A stretch of DNA of 64,000 bases from positions 434,001-498,000 of the forward strand of contig CALSFV010000038.1 in NCBI GenBank assembly GCA_943737045.1, in the 5' to 3' direction. Positions 53,827-64,000 of this stretch are shown one piece after another. The DNA is from Parapristionchus giblindavisi (lineage: Eukaryota; Nematoda; Chromadorea; Rhabditida; Diplogasteridae). The notes under the pieces were generated by a model that had not been told where the DNA came from, made no database searches, and saw only the letters and a list, made by a program, of their open reading frames with translations. The position numbers and the translations under genes were made by a program. How positions within the stretch are numbered: the first letter of the stretch is position 1; the number at the start of each line of letters is the position of its first letter.

Positions 53827-55010
53827 AAAGCGAAGCATTAGTGATCATGATAAATGTGAAATTTTAAATTGAATTAAAAGACATTTTTAGAATCATCCCA
53901 GAATCAAGTTACACTAATATCAAACTTGACAAGTAGAACGAGCCCAACTAGGATTTTTCCAAAAGACTAAGTAATAGAATGAAGAAATAATGAGAATGGT
54001 CGATACAATGTGAATGACAGAAGAATGATGATAATGGGAGGAAAAGGCTACAAATAATATCGAAGATGAAAGGGGGAAATGAGATGAATCAGATTGAAAG
54101 AATGTTAAGGAAAGATGATGAACATTTATTTTTAGGAAATAACATCACTATAATTCAAGCAATATGATTTAAATCCAAATTATACCCAGATATCTATATT
54201 ATTGTGCATATTACGGTATCAGATGGACTCGGTTCTACTTTTTGGTATATACATTGAAGGCATATTAAATTTGCTTTGTTGCTATAATAGAGGAATGACA
54301 TTTCGATTACTATACGCAATATGCATTGTTAGTTATGAGAGTTAGTTATGTCCAGTGATGGTTTCTTTGAGGGAAAGTAATGTTTTTTTAATTAAAAAAA
54401 ACAAACCATAATATAATAATATTATAGAAGTGAAGAGTGGGTGACATCATACCGACCTCTAAGACATATGATGCGAAAGTGAAAGATTCATTATTATATG
54501 AATGTATTTTATTTAATTTGAATGTACTCATCATCATAACTTAATTTAGGCAAACGACGGGATTATCTAATTAATTAAGTTTTCAAAGATCAATATTGAT
54601 TAGATTCCATGTGCAATACAGTACAAGATCATTCAAAGAATACTTTACTTCGTCTTTGTCTCTATTGGATCTTTCTCACGACAATGAATAATGAATATAT
54701 AAATAAATACTAATAATCTCTATATAATAGGTGATCAATTAATCAATATATACAGTACAGTGGTTAGTGATATGTACAATCAGTTGTTGATAAGGATATG
54801 AGACTGATAATGAATCAATCATACTTCATCCTAATAATCTTTCAATCATATATCTAATACTATTTAAGTGTAGTTTCTTTCATGAATGGGTTACAGTATA
54901 CATAATGGGTTACAGTGAAATATGCATAGTACAGTAGTGGTTACGATATAAATATATAGGTATACGGTAATGAGAGGGGGCGTGGTCAGAAAGGGGTGGA
55001 GTCAAGTAAT
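53827..55010. other. Spacer upstream of prominin B
   Basis: AT-rich with no recognised exon, although the missing signal-peptide exon of gene B should be here. ACAGTACAGTGG, TTACAGTATA and similar phrases are scattered at 54750-54970. Confidence 0.35.
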
Positions 55011-56624
55011 CTATTGAGTGTTAGACACATTCTCATCATTACCTCCACGTGCAGCATCTGCGAATGTTTGTTGATTGGTGAAACTAAAGACCGGAGGAAG
55101 AATGAAATTGTTTTGTCTGAAATATATCAATTGATAAGAGTAGATCAATAATCAATCGATAATCACTCACTTTCCTGGTTTCATTTGTGATACACTAGGA
55201 GATACGATATCAGGACTGATCGGAGGTCTAAATCAATCAATAATTAATCAATAATCAATTAATAATCAATCAATAATAAGGAAAAGTAGATGACATACGC
55301 ATCATGAATCATTGGTAGTACAAAAGTGGCCATAGATGGTGATGGTTTATTCTCAGATGAAGTAGTTGGTTTAGTACATGTCAGTGGAGGAAACTCATCC
55401 AATTTTCTGAATAATTAATCATAGAAATTATGCAAAGTGAACAATAGCATACACTTCTTTATGATCATTCTTGGTAGGTTTCTGAATGGGAGCAAGAATT
55501 CGTCTAACGGCAGGAAGTCTGGGAGGAACGGAAGAAAGAGAAGGAAGGGAAGAGATCGAAGAGGAAGATACTCCGCATCCCAATGATAAATCTCCTAATT
55601 GATTATTCAATGCCATTTGACTTTGAGAGAGTACTGTTGATTTAGTCAGATTCGATCTGAAATCGAGAATGATTATTGATCTTTGATCTTTGATCCCTTA
55701 CTGTCTCTGATTCTCCTTCATCATAGCATCAACATGTCCTAGATGGGCATCAATCGTTTCCATCATACTACACAATTGAGGATGATCCTTTCCAATTGCT
55801 GACTCTGCCTGAATGATGAACTGCAGTAATCAAATAATTTCTACAATAATCAATTCAGTTCTACAGTAATCAAATCAGTTCTACAGTAATCAAATCAGTT
55901 CTACAGTAATCAGCAATAACCCTAACAGATATGCATCAACGTCAACTTACGTAGGACATGATAAGAGCTGCACGAGATGGATTCATCGCAGTTAGATAAG
56001 AATCGGCCCAATCAACATAGAATCTTAATAAAGTTAGTTTACGATAAGTGCTTGATAACACATGAATATGCAAAGTTAACAATGGTCCATAATAAGTAAA
56101 CTAACTGTGTGCTTTTATGGAATAGTTCCTTTTCGTATAATCTATCATATAATTCAGAAGCAGTCATCGATCGAGAATACTTTCCCTATAAAGAGTGTAA
56201 TGAGTGAGACGACGTTTCCCAATACTCACCAAGATTCGATAGACAGGTAACATTCTTTCGTCCTTTTCGAATGGAGTGCCAGGACCGTACTTTGATAAGG
56301 CTTCCAGTGCCATTTCACGGACCTGGATAAGGGATAAATAAGCAAAGATCAAACTACAAGTCGATACCTCTTCTTTATAATCACAGCCAAAGTGTCGTTC
56401 AAAGAGAGTTACACTTCTACAAAGATCAAAGATCAGAATAAGAACGATCAAAGATCAAAGATCAACTTACTCGCAAACAAATCCAATGTTTCGTTCGGGT
56501 TTGTTCTTTGAGATTATATCACAGATAGAACTGAAATAATATCAATGAATAGATAATTATAGAAGAAAAGATGATTACTGTACACACGCTCCATTGCCGC
56601 GTCGTCTGAACATATTGAATACCT
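55011..56624 (-). CDS. Mad3/BUB1-domain protein without kinase (SAN-1/BubR1-like)
   Basis: Exons on the - strand run from about 56624 (first in-frame ATG 56613, MFRRRGNGA) to TAG 55011-55013. FVCERSVTLFERHFGCDY, KDERMLPVYRILGKYSRSMT, ELYDRLYEKELFHKSTQFYI and DWADSYLTAMNPSRAALIMS follow the TPR-like Mad3/BUB1 homology region 1. The match covers S-LLERA, the DPR-L-W-LG helix, Y-YL-NQGIG and FYISWAEEYE. A KEN tripeptide (DAMMKENQRQ) occurs after the domain. The rest is low-complexity Ser/Pro sequence (SSSSISSLPSLSS, RLPAVRRILAPIQKP) and no kinase follows. BubR1/Mad3 proteins inhibit APC/C-Cdc20 until chromosomes attach; a kinase-less form is usual outside vertebrates. The domain match is by pattern only, so another TPR protein is possible. 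The intron at 55845 has a 20-base tandem repeat. Confidence 0.55.
55845..55915 (+). repeat. Tandem repeat, TTCTACAGTAATCAAATCAG x ~3.5
   Basis: Three to four 20-base units, nearly identical, in an intron of the Mad3-like gene. Confidence 0.85.
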
Positions 56625-58224
56625 CTGAAAAGATTAAAGATTAAAGATCAAAGATCAAAGATCAAAGATTAAAGAATAAACGAAAGATATGGTGACAGGC
56701 CAGTTCAAATGTGACTTTGATGATTGTTCAAATGGACTCCAGGCGCGCGCGAATTGAGGGAAGATGGCGGGAAGAGGGGCAGATAGGGAATAGAGTGGGA
56801 GAGACAGATGAAGAGATGAAGATGAAAGTAGAGTGAGGGAAGAGGAGGAAGAGATGGTGAGACAGATAGGAATGAGAGGAGGGAAAGGTTGAATTATCTA
56901 GACTATTCCGATCTACTCAATTGATCATACTATGTCTAGAAGTCACTAATCCATTAGTGAACTGCCGCTTTGAAACTTTCTCTTAAAAACAGAAGCACTC
57001 TGAGATTTGTAAGGGGAAGGCTTTAATGAGAGGCTTTCTAAAGTTTATAACGTGGTAGGCCAACTTAAGTTTCTAGGGTAAGAGTGTGTTACTTTATCAA
57101 TTTTACTATTAATTACATACATAATCCGTAGCTGAAAGAGAAAACAATTTCAAAAATCGCTTTCTAGTTTACTCCCTTGCTTTTCCGATTTCTGAAAATA
57201 AGTGACAGCAGTATTTCGTAATTTGCTTAATGGTATACATTAGGGTTGGCAATAACGCACACGCATTGCAGGCCCGCAATGCTTTGTGAAATCATTGCGG
57301 GCCCGCAATGGCATTGCCAACTCTAGTATACATTTCATCAATAGTTATTTGTTGATAGAAATATGTGCCCAGAAAAAATCACAAAAACATACAAAGCCCG
57401 AAGTTCTGACGTAACAAATTGTCATGATTGAATAACCTTGGAGAATATTTTTCGGAACCTTACTCACAAGGACCAAAGTTTCAGAAATTTTCGTTTCCGT
57501 TTCAGTGCCCAATGTAGTTCCATAATGACGTTCCAAAATGTGTTATTGTTATTGCCGTCGGGAATGGGAAGATGATGATTTATTTTGCAATATACAACTA
57601 GGCATGGGAAGCATGTGATAATGTAAAAAAAAACACATGGAATCTTTTTGGATCGACACATGAATACTTTCGTACTTTTCATTACTATTTGTTTATCATT
57701 ATTGATTGATACACATTTGATGATAGACGACAACTGAACTTTGTCTCTCTCCTAATCCTTATTTTATATGATCCGATAACACTTTTTCCGTTCATTTATA
57801 GTTTATTTTCCTGTATCAAATAATACTTCGACGGATATTTTATAAACAAATATAAATATTTTAAGAACAAATCAATGGACCCGCAAATGTGAGAAAGAGA
57901 GATTGAAAATTGTGTTTCGAGGTGAAAAATTACAACTTAAATCATGGCGAAATGGTTGGCACTTTGCCAAATTATGTCAGCTATGAATGGATATACAGAC
58001 ATAATGAACAATGGAAGAACAAAGGAGATCATTCACAGTGAGACGAAATATCGATTGGTTTCGATTGATTTTTGGGAATATCGATTGATTGGATAAGGTC
58101 CCTAGATGGTTGAAGGAATGACATAAGATCAGATGATTATGCATATAGAACAACGTAAATACCTAACACACTATCTGTGTCAAACCGAATTCAATTAAAT
58201 ATATGGCCTAAATTAATCTAACAA
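56625..58224. other. Spacer between Mad3-like and Patched-related genes
   Basis: It starts with six GATCAAA-type heptamers (56640-56680), then a purine-rich tract (56760-56890). An 85-base hAT-like MITE (57241-57325) follows. Long minus frames at 57345-57733 carry no recognised domain. Confidence 0.4.
57241..57325. mobile_element. 85-bp hAT-like MITE with 8-bp target duplication
   Basis: Ends TAGGGTTGGCAAT and ATTGCCAACTCTA are close to the classic hAT terminus. Identical flanks GTATACAT occupy 57233-57240 and 57326-57333. The interior is a second palindrome, CATTGCAGGCCCGCAATG and CATTGCGGGCCCGCAATG. Confidence 0.88.
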
Positions 58225-59681
58225 TTACAATTTCAATGGATCACTTTGTAAGACTGCAATGACTGTAGGAGCTGGCACCTGTAAATATCAAAGATTAAAT
58301 TCGAAAGATCAAAGATCAAAGATCAAAGTTCACCAACCTTCTCATTTTTCGGTTCATTTGTTCGTTGTGTCAATAACAAAGCAGGAATAAAAACAAGTCC
58401 GTGGAAGACTCCAATGATAACTACACATAACACCTGTAAAGATCAAAGATCATTTTATGAATATCAAAGATCAAAGATCAACTTACCGTTTCAAAAAACA
58501 CATAAGCGATATAAGAAGGTTTGAACAATAATGGAGATACAGCAAGAATAGTCGATAATGCACATTGGAGCATTGGCCATCCAATTGCAGATAGAGCGAA
58601 ACGAAGTCGACCTTCTGATGTCTGAAAGAGATCAAAGATCAAAGATCAAAGATCAAAAGATAAATCTTACAGGTTCTTCACTTTTATAGAAGTGATAGGT
58701 GATATGAGCTGTGTAGTCAACAGAGAAACCAACTGACATTAGCATAGCAGCCATAGAAAGAGGATCAAGTTCAACCTGGAGAGATCAAAGATCAAAGATC
58801 AAACTACAAAGAACAAAATGTAAAGATCAAAGATCACGAACTCCAAAGAAGACAAGACTTCCGAATACTCCGACATTGACTGAAGCAATGGAGACAATAG
58901 CGAATAGAACGAGAGTGAATGAAGGAATGAATAGAAGACACGAGATTGCCATGAAGAATAATGCAGCTAATAGAGATGAAACTACCTGTAAAGATCAAAG
59001 ATCAAAGATCAAATACTAGAGATGAAAGGTAACTTACAGTAAATGCTATAGAACTGCTCTGATCAGTGAAGAGAGAATTCTCATTGAACGGAATTACTTC
59101 CATATCTTTATATTTGGATCCAATCTTACGCCAGCTGTCAACCTTAAATTTGATCTTTGATCTTTTGTCCTCAATCTTTCATCTTTGATACTTGAGGGAC
59201 TCTCTCATAGAATCTAATAACTTGATTGAATCCAGTATTGAGTAAATATGAATCAATACATGAAGGTAGATCAAGTGCACACGATTCTTCATGAATATGA
59301 ACGAATGCTTTCCAATGAGTATATCTACAATCAATAACTTAAAAACTTATTAACTAAGGAAGTACTTAGGTAGTTAGGTCTTAAATTAAAAAAAAAGGTT
59401 GACGTACCCAGGAGTATCGAGGAATGAAGGCAATTCAGTGTAAGTGAATTCATTATCGGAAATCATAGAGACATATTCTTCATAGTCAGGAAGCCAGAAT
59501 TGAGTTGAACTAAAGATTCAATATATCATTTATTTATTTTTATAGATCTAATCATACTTCTTTCCATAACTAAATATGGCCTCTTCATATTCTCGAACCA
59601 TTTGTTTAGCTCTCAATCGATTCTTTTCTCTTCTATAGTCTCCAGGGTTGGTCACGAAAACCGAAAGGATCTGTAATCAAT

Positions 59682-59757
<76 letters not shown>

Positions 59758-62670
59758 TAGCGCCCAAAAGTCTGAATACACTTTTTATTTCTGTTGTAAT
59801 TTTTGGGTCAGTTGAGATATCAAGCTGTAATGTGGACATTATGTACCCAATGTATGTATGTATTCGATACCCTTATAAGGTCTCACGGGCCTTTCTGGTT
59901 ATTGCATAGTGATGATGCAACCGAACAACACTTTTTCGAAAATTCATTATTCTCTCAGGGATTTTTTCGTACTTGTCAAACTTCGTGAGCATTGAGAGAA
60001 CTACAAGGCCTATCCAGAAAAAAAGTTTCAGGTTGCTGCGAATTCGGGTATTGGCTGCAGACTTGCTGCAATATCGCGGTCGCAAAATAATATCTCGGCT
60101 TCTAGAAGAGATTTAAAGGAGTTCAAAGCTGCAAACTGATTCTCTTGGTCATTCCTGATAATCCTGTAAGTTTGGTAGCGGTAGCTCATCATTCATCCTC
60201 ATGGATCGAAAAAGTCACTTTTTTACAAGAACCAACTTTGAAGGTTCACAATTCTGAGGGCGGTCCTTGTAAAAATCTGGTTTTTGGATAGGAATGTAGA
60301 AAATATATTAATTAATCGATTCCCCGCTTTTTAGAGCGATTGCTAATCTTTCTTGCCTGCGGCAGTCGATTATCTGAAGGATAGTCGTTAGGCCGCGCTC
60401 CCTTCTCATCTCGCGACCCGTACACATCTCTAGGCTTTTCACACTGCTCAACGAGCTTTGATAGATGAAATCATTCTAAAACGTATTGTCGCTAATCCTG
60501 AACATCATAGTCTATAAAAGAAAGCGTTTTTGATCTTCTTTGCTCGAATGAAACAACTTTTCATTATGATTTTGAGCAAAATTTGACGAAAAATGAGCAA
60601 AGATCAAAGATCAAATATCGAAAACACAAAGATCACAGACCAAAAACTGGATTCATGCAGTGTCTCTCTATTCTGACTAATCAAATCACTAAAAGCGGCT
60701 AAATCGTCATTGAGCAGTGTGAAAAGCCTAGAGATGTGTACGGGTCGCGAGATGAGAAGGGAGCGCGGCCTAAACGGCTATCCTTCAGATAATCGACTGC
60801 CGCAGGCAAGAAAGATTAGCAATCGCTCTAAAAAGCGGGGAATCGATTAATTAATATATTTTCTACATTCCTATCCAAAAACCAGATTTTTACAAGGACC
60901 GCCCTCAGAATTGTGAACCTTCAAAGTTGGTTCTTGTAAAAAAGTGACTTTTTCGATCCATGAGGATGAATGATGAGCTACCGCTACCAAACTTACAGGA
61001 TTATCAGGAATGACCAAGAGAATCAGTTTGCAGCTTTGAACTCCTTTAAATCTCTTCTAGAAGCCGAGATATTATTTTGCGACCGCGATATTGCAGCAAG
61101 TCTGCAACCAATACCCGAATTCGCAGCAACCTGAAACTTTTTTTCTGGATAGGCCTTGTAGTTCTCTCAATGCTCACGAAGTTTGACAAGTACGAAAAAA
61201 TCCCTGAAAGAATAATGAATTTTCGAAAAAGTGTTGTTCGGTTGCATCATCACTATGCAATAACCAGAAAGGCCCGTGAGACCTTATAATAGTATCGAAT
61301 ACATACATACATTGGGTACATAATGTCCACATTACAGCTTGATATCTCAACTGACCCAAAAATTACAACAGAAATAAAAAGTGTATTCAGACTTTTGGGC
61401 GCTACTGTATATATATATATATATTATGTTGATTTATTGATTACCTGCATCTCACTTTGGGCTCTCTCTAGCCTCTCTTGGAATTTAACAAGAATAGAAT
61501 CCGGAAGGGCCAACTAAAAAAATCAATAACATGTTGGTCAATCAATATACCGTACCTTATTTACAGTAAGATCAGATCGAAGATAACTAAGAGAATATCC
61601 CGATACTATCCAATAGATTATCATACCAATTAGAAGAAAACATTTAGCCAGATTACTGTAATCGATCGATTATTGATTGATTTTAGATTTGATTGATCTA
61701 CCTTTTGGATAATGCGATGACTGCATTGAAGAACGAATCATGAAGATTATTAGCAAAACGGAAAAATGAATTCATTAATAATGATTCAGGACTCTTGTTC
61801 TAAAAAAAATATTTATTTAAATGTATTGAATTGTGTGGATAACCTTTCCAGCTTTGACACAACAAAGAAGTGAAGAATATCGTTTATTTTCTCTTCTACC
61901 AGATAGAGCGAGAACCGCAGTGTATAGAAGAATCTAGGAGTTAACATTAAATAAGACAAGTCCATAAGTCCATTTATGAGGTGAATAAGTACCTGATAAA
62001 CGAAGCATGCAGCGATAGCTGTAGTTGAGTAGATACACAGGGCACGAATGGCAGGAGTCGAAGAGAATACTCCAACCTAAAATACACATTGGCAAATGAA
62101 TTAGTGTAATAACTAGTACTGTCTAATTATTTTAATATAACAATAAAAGGTTAAAAGGTAAAGGTTGATCCCGTTATTCAAGGCCCATGAAATCCTGCGG
62201 GAGATGAATGCTGGGCCAACTATCAGTGGTATTATTATTTAACAATGAACATACTCCAAATGAAAGAAGATTAGTGAGTGATGTAATAGCGATAGATGAT
62301 CCTGATTCTGCCAACATCTCTGCTGTCCTTTCAGGAATCGGAGGAACCTAAATAGAATTAAAGATTATTGATTGATTGATCAGATTACAGTAAACCTCCT
62401 CAAGAGAAGATGAGGTAGAATTAGAACATTGTGAATTATTAGAAGTTCTGGATTGAGGAGGACCTGAGTGAGATCGATAGATGAGGTCCAGTACTTCTGA
62501 TAAGAGAATTCATTTATTATGTTAACAAAGAGATTGTCTGGTAAAGAGAGAAGAAGGAGTCTTAAGAACAACTCCTTCTCGACTCATTTAAACCAGACAA
62601 ACTATTTATCTACCATCTACTACGATATGCAGATTGCTTCTATTTATGTGCATCTATAAAGCATTCATCG

Positions 62671-62706
<36 letters not shown>

Positions 62707-64000
62707 TCTTTATGTGCGTTTCAGGTAAGAATGATAATGAGATACACAGAGAAATGCATTAGGGACACATAAATACAATACCACAACGAGGTAGTAAGGT
62801 TGAATAAATACATAATGACGATAAAAATTTAGTTACAAAGCATAGGTAGAAATACAATTACGAAAGACTTTGACAGTAGGACAGATTATGGTAGAATTAG
62901 GCAGTAAATTCCAAGAATTGACAACTCTGTTTGAGATAAAGTTCAAAAAACGTTTGGATTTACAATTATATTTGACAAGTTGGAAATTATTTCTGCGAGA
63001 GGAGTATCTATTGTAGGAAAATGATAATCGGAAGATAGATGAATTGTCAAATTCTATGAATCTATTAAGTGCCTTATAAGTGAAACATAAATCAATAAGT
63101 GCGCGTCTACGTTCAAGTGGTTCGAGATTTAGAGCTAACAAACGGTCAGAATATGATATGCGAGGTTGGAGACATTTAGCATAGATGCGACGGGTATAAT
63201 CTTGTTGTACTTTCTCAATAAGATCAATAAGATATTGTTCGTGCGGAGACCAAAGTTCAGAGGCATATTCAAGAATAGGCCTAACGTAGATAGAGAATAA
63301 ACGTGCGTATAGTTTAAGACTGCGAGAGGAGAAGATACGGTAAATATAAGCGCATCTGCTTTTGGCTTTTGATACGATAGATTGGATGTGAGGGGCGAAG
63401 GATAGAGAGTTGGTGTAGGTAATTCCTAGATCGGTAAATTCTTTAACATGAGGGAGAGGAGTATTATTGATAAGAAAATCAATATTAGGATGTTTAGAAC
63501 CAATACTCATAACGACAGTCTTAGATGTGGAGATAGACAAACCCCAATCAGTGGACCATTTAAACAATATATTGAGAGCAGATTGAAGAGTTCACTTATT
63601 TTCGTGATTTATAATATAAAAAAGGCAATAAATATAATTATTTTACCCCTTCTCGAATCGATAGTTCTATCCCATGCTCGCATCATTATGAATGCATCAT
63701 CTGTACCAACTGAGAGAACCAGAAACAGTGTTGCAACAATGATTGGTTGCATCTGAAGATTCATCTTTGATCTTTGATCTTTCATTAGAATTGAGTGTAC
63801 CTTGATACCAATAATAGCTAGTAGTCCGAATGAAGAAACGATTGCGATGACGGGGACGAGAATACCAATGAGTGCCTCCCATGGTTTACTCCGAACGGTA
63901 TCAGCTCTGAAAGTTTTGTTAATTCATATGTTTCAATAAATTTAAATTATCCTCCTTTGTTATCATGTGGTCTATGGGCGATCAATGAGCGTAAAAATAT
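58225..64000 (-). CDS. Patched-related RND transporter-like protein with sterol-sensing domain (5' end outside)
   Basis: About 19 exons are seen from the right edge to TAA 58225-58227. In protein order: a sterol-sensing-domain helix (KPWEALIGILVPVIAIVSSF) and LFLVLSVGTDDAFIMMRAWD, which carries the GxDD of the RND core. VPPIPERTAEMLAESGSSIA and ITSLTNLLSFGV follow, then IRALCIYSTTAIAACFVYQI. After the second large extracellular region come FTVLLLVSLLAALFFMAIS, MLMSVGFSVDYTAHITYHFY, FALSAIGWPMLQCALSTILA and GVFHGLVFIPALLL. These match the second half of nematode PTR proteins, linked to moulting, cuticle and lipid or sterol handling. Neighbouring exons are separated by GATCAAA-filled introns. 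A 1.65-kb palindrome with a (TA)n tract lies in the intron 59672-61444, and a LINE in the intron 62500-63642. The segment EVLDLIYRSHSGPPQSRTSN (62397-62500) is a family-atypical insert. Confidence 0.88.
58298..59008 (+). repeat. Dispersed GATCAAA heptamer runs in successive introns
   Basis: Every small intron in this stretch begins or ends with two to four GATCAAA units (58309-58331, 58441-58450, 58469-58485, 58627-58656, 58780-58802, 58822-58838, 58992-59012). The same unit, or its complement TTTGATC, appears in introns elsewhere (13484, 21660, 36368, 38683, 45053, 53756, 56405-56461, 63765). Confidence 0.8.
59685..59754 (+). repeat. (TA)n microsatellite, about 70 bases
   Basis: Uninterrupted TA dinucleotides abut the left end of the palindromic element; a shorter TA run is on its right (61408-61425), so the element inserted into a TA tract. 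Confidence 0.95.
59755..61407. mobile_element. 1653-bp near-perfect palindrome with Tc1/mariner-like ends
   Basis: Termini CAGTAGCGCCCAAAAGTCTG and its complement, each next to TA, as in Tc1/mariner insertions. The left arm (59755-60450) and right arm (60711-61407) are complementary over about 696 bases with only a few differences (for example ATACCCTTATAAGG against ATACTATTATAAGG, and GGCTGCAG against GGTTGCAG). A 260-base unique spacer contains AAGATCAAAGATCAAA. Reading frames in the arms are mirror copies with no transposase motif. Confidence 0.92.
62668..63592 (-). mobile_element. 5'-truncated LINE in an intron of the Patched-related gene
   Basis: The C-terminal part of a reverse transcriptase (62833-63567) is followed, in the - direction, by a 3' UTR and an (ATT)n tail at about 62676-62706. 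The element has the same orientation as the host gene. Confidence 0.8.
62833..63567 (-). CDS. LINE reverse transcriptase, C-terminal part
   Basis: The frame begins just after the YADD region. WSTDWGLSISTSKTVVMSIG is the motif D neighbourhood. HVKEFTDLGITYTNSLSFAP, AYIYRIFSSRSLKLYARLFS and YVRPILEYASELWSPHEQ are the LINE thumb/connection region. SYSDRLLALNLEPLERRRAL follows, and ILPNSTI near the end. Catalytic motifs A-C are missing, so the product cannot act as a polymerase. It is a different LINE from the one at 2000-3494: sequence and tail both differ. Confidence 0.8.
   Translation of the reverse strand: MFKWSTDWGLSISTSKTVVMSIGSKHPNIDFLINNTPLPHVKEFTDLGITYTNSLSFAPHIQSIVSKAKSRCAYIYRIFSSRSLKLYARLFSIYVRPILEYASELWSPHEQYLIDLIEKVQQDYTRRIYAKCLQPRISYSDRLLALNLEPLERRRALIDLCFTYKALNRFIEFDNSSIFRLSFSYNRYSSRRNNFQLVKYNCKSKRFLNFISNRVVNSWNLLPNSTIICPTVKVFRNCISTYAL

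Noticed and set aside
59803..61359. Paired frames in the palindrome arms (59803-59988 and 61174-61359; 59873-60085 and 61077-61289)
   Set aside because: They are mirror copies created by the inverted arms. No transposase motif (DDE/D) is visible.

Overview
The window is animal nuclear DNA, most probably from a nematode. The genes have many short introns (about 45-60 bases) that end in TTTCAG-like acceptors. The gene set contains a Patched-related RND/sterol-sensing-domain protein and a globin with an extended C-terminus. Two genes lie 90 bases apart in the same direction with a trans-splice-like acceptor between them, and gene density is high. All of this fits a nematode; the species cannot be named from the sequence. 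Product names below rest on recognising conserved motifs after hand splicing, so exon ends are approximate unless stated.

Layout, left to right. Bases 1-106 are the last exon of an unknown + gene. A - strand globin gene spans 270-4377 and carries a LINE reverse transcriptase insertion. A + gene with a probable BAR-like coiled coil ends at 6901. A decayed PCNA copy sits at 8.9-9.8 kb between two TTTCTTA/TAAGAAA-rich tracts. Then come a + C2H2 zinc-finger gene (12.3-14.6 kb), + NOP2/NSUN1 rRNA methyltransferase (15.3-21.0 kb), an unrecognised - secreted-protein gene (21.3-23.1 kb), a + phospholipase B-like GDSL membrane lipase (24.2-26.8 kb), + LYRM4/ISD11 (27.2-27.8 kb), + MAT1/MNAT1 (27.8-30.2 kb) and + transportin-3 (30.5-38.7 kb). 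On the - strand follow two tandem prominin-like genes (39.6-45 and 46.9-53.8 kb), a Mad3/BUB1-domain protein (55.0-56.6 kb) and a Patched-related gene running off the right edge (58.2-64 kb).

The genes are mostly housekeeping and do not form one pathway. Several have nuclear, gene-expression or cell-cycle roles: NOP2 in ribosome biogenesis, MAT1 in CAK/TFIIH, TNPO3 in SR-protein import, and the Mad3-like protein in the spindle checkpoint. LYRM4 serves mitochondrial Fe-S assembly and may share an operon with MAT1.

The most striking content is in the introns, which are full of small inverted-repeat elements. They include a hAT-like family with 8-base target duplications (three copies, one nested inside another element, one duplicating a splice donor), a second hAT-type element, TTAA- and TTA-flanked families, a three-copy family confined to the second prominin gene, a 1.65-kb near-perfect palindrome with Tc1/mariner-style ends in the Patched-related gene, and a 1.9-kb foldback element in TNPO3 that encloses an uninterrupted 125-codon reading frame unrelated to its host gene.
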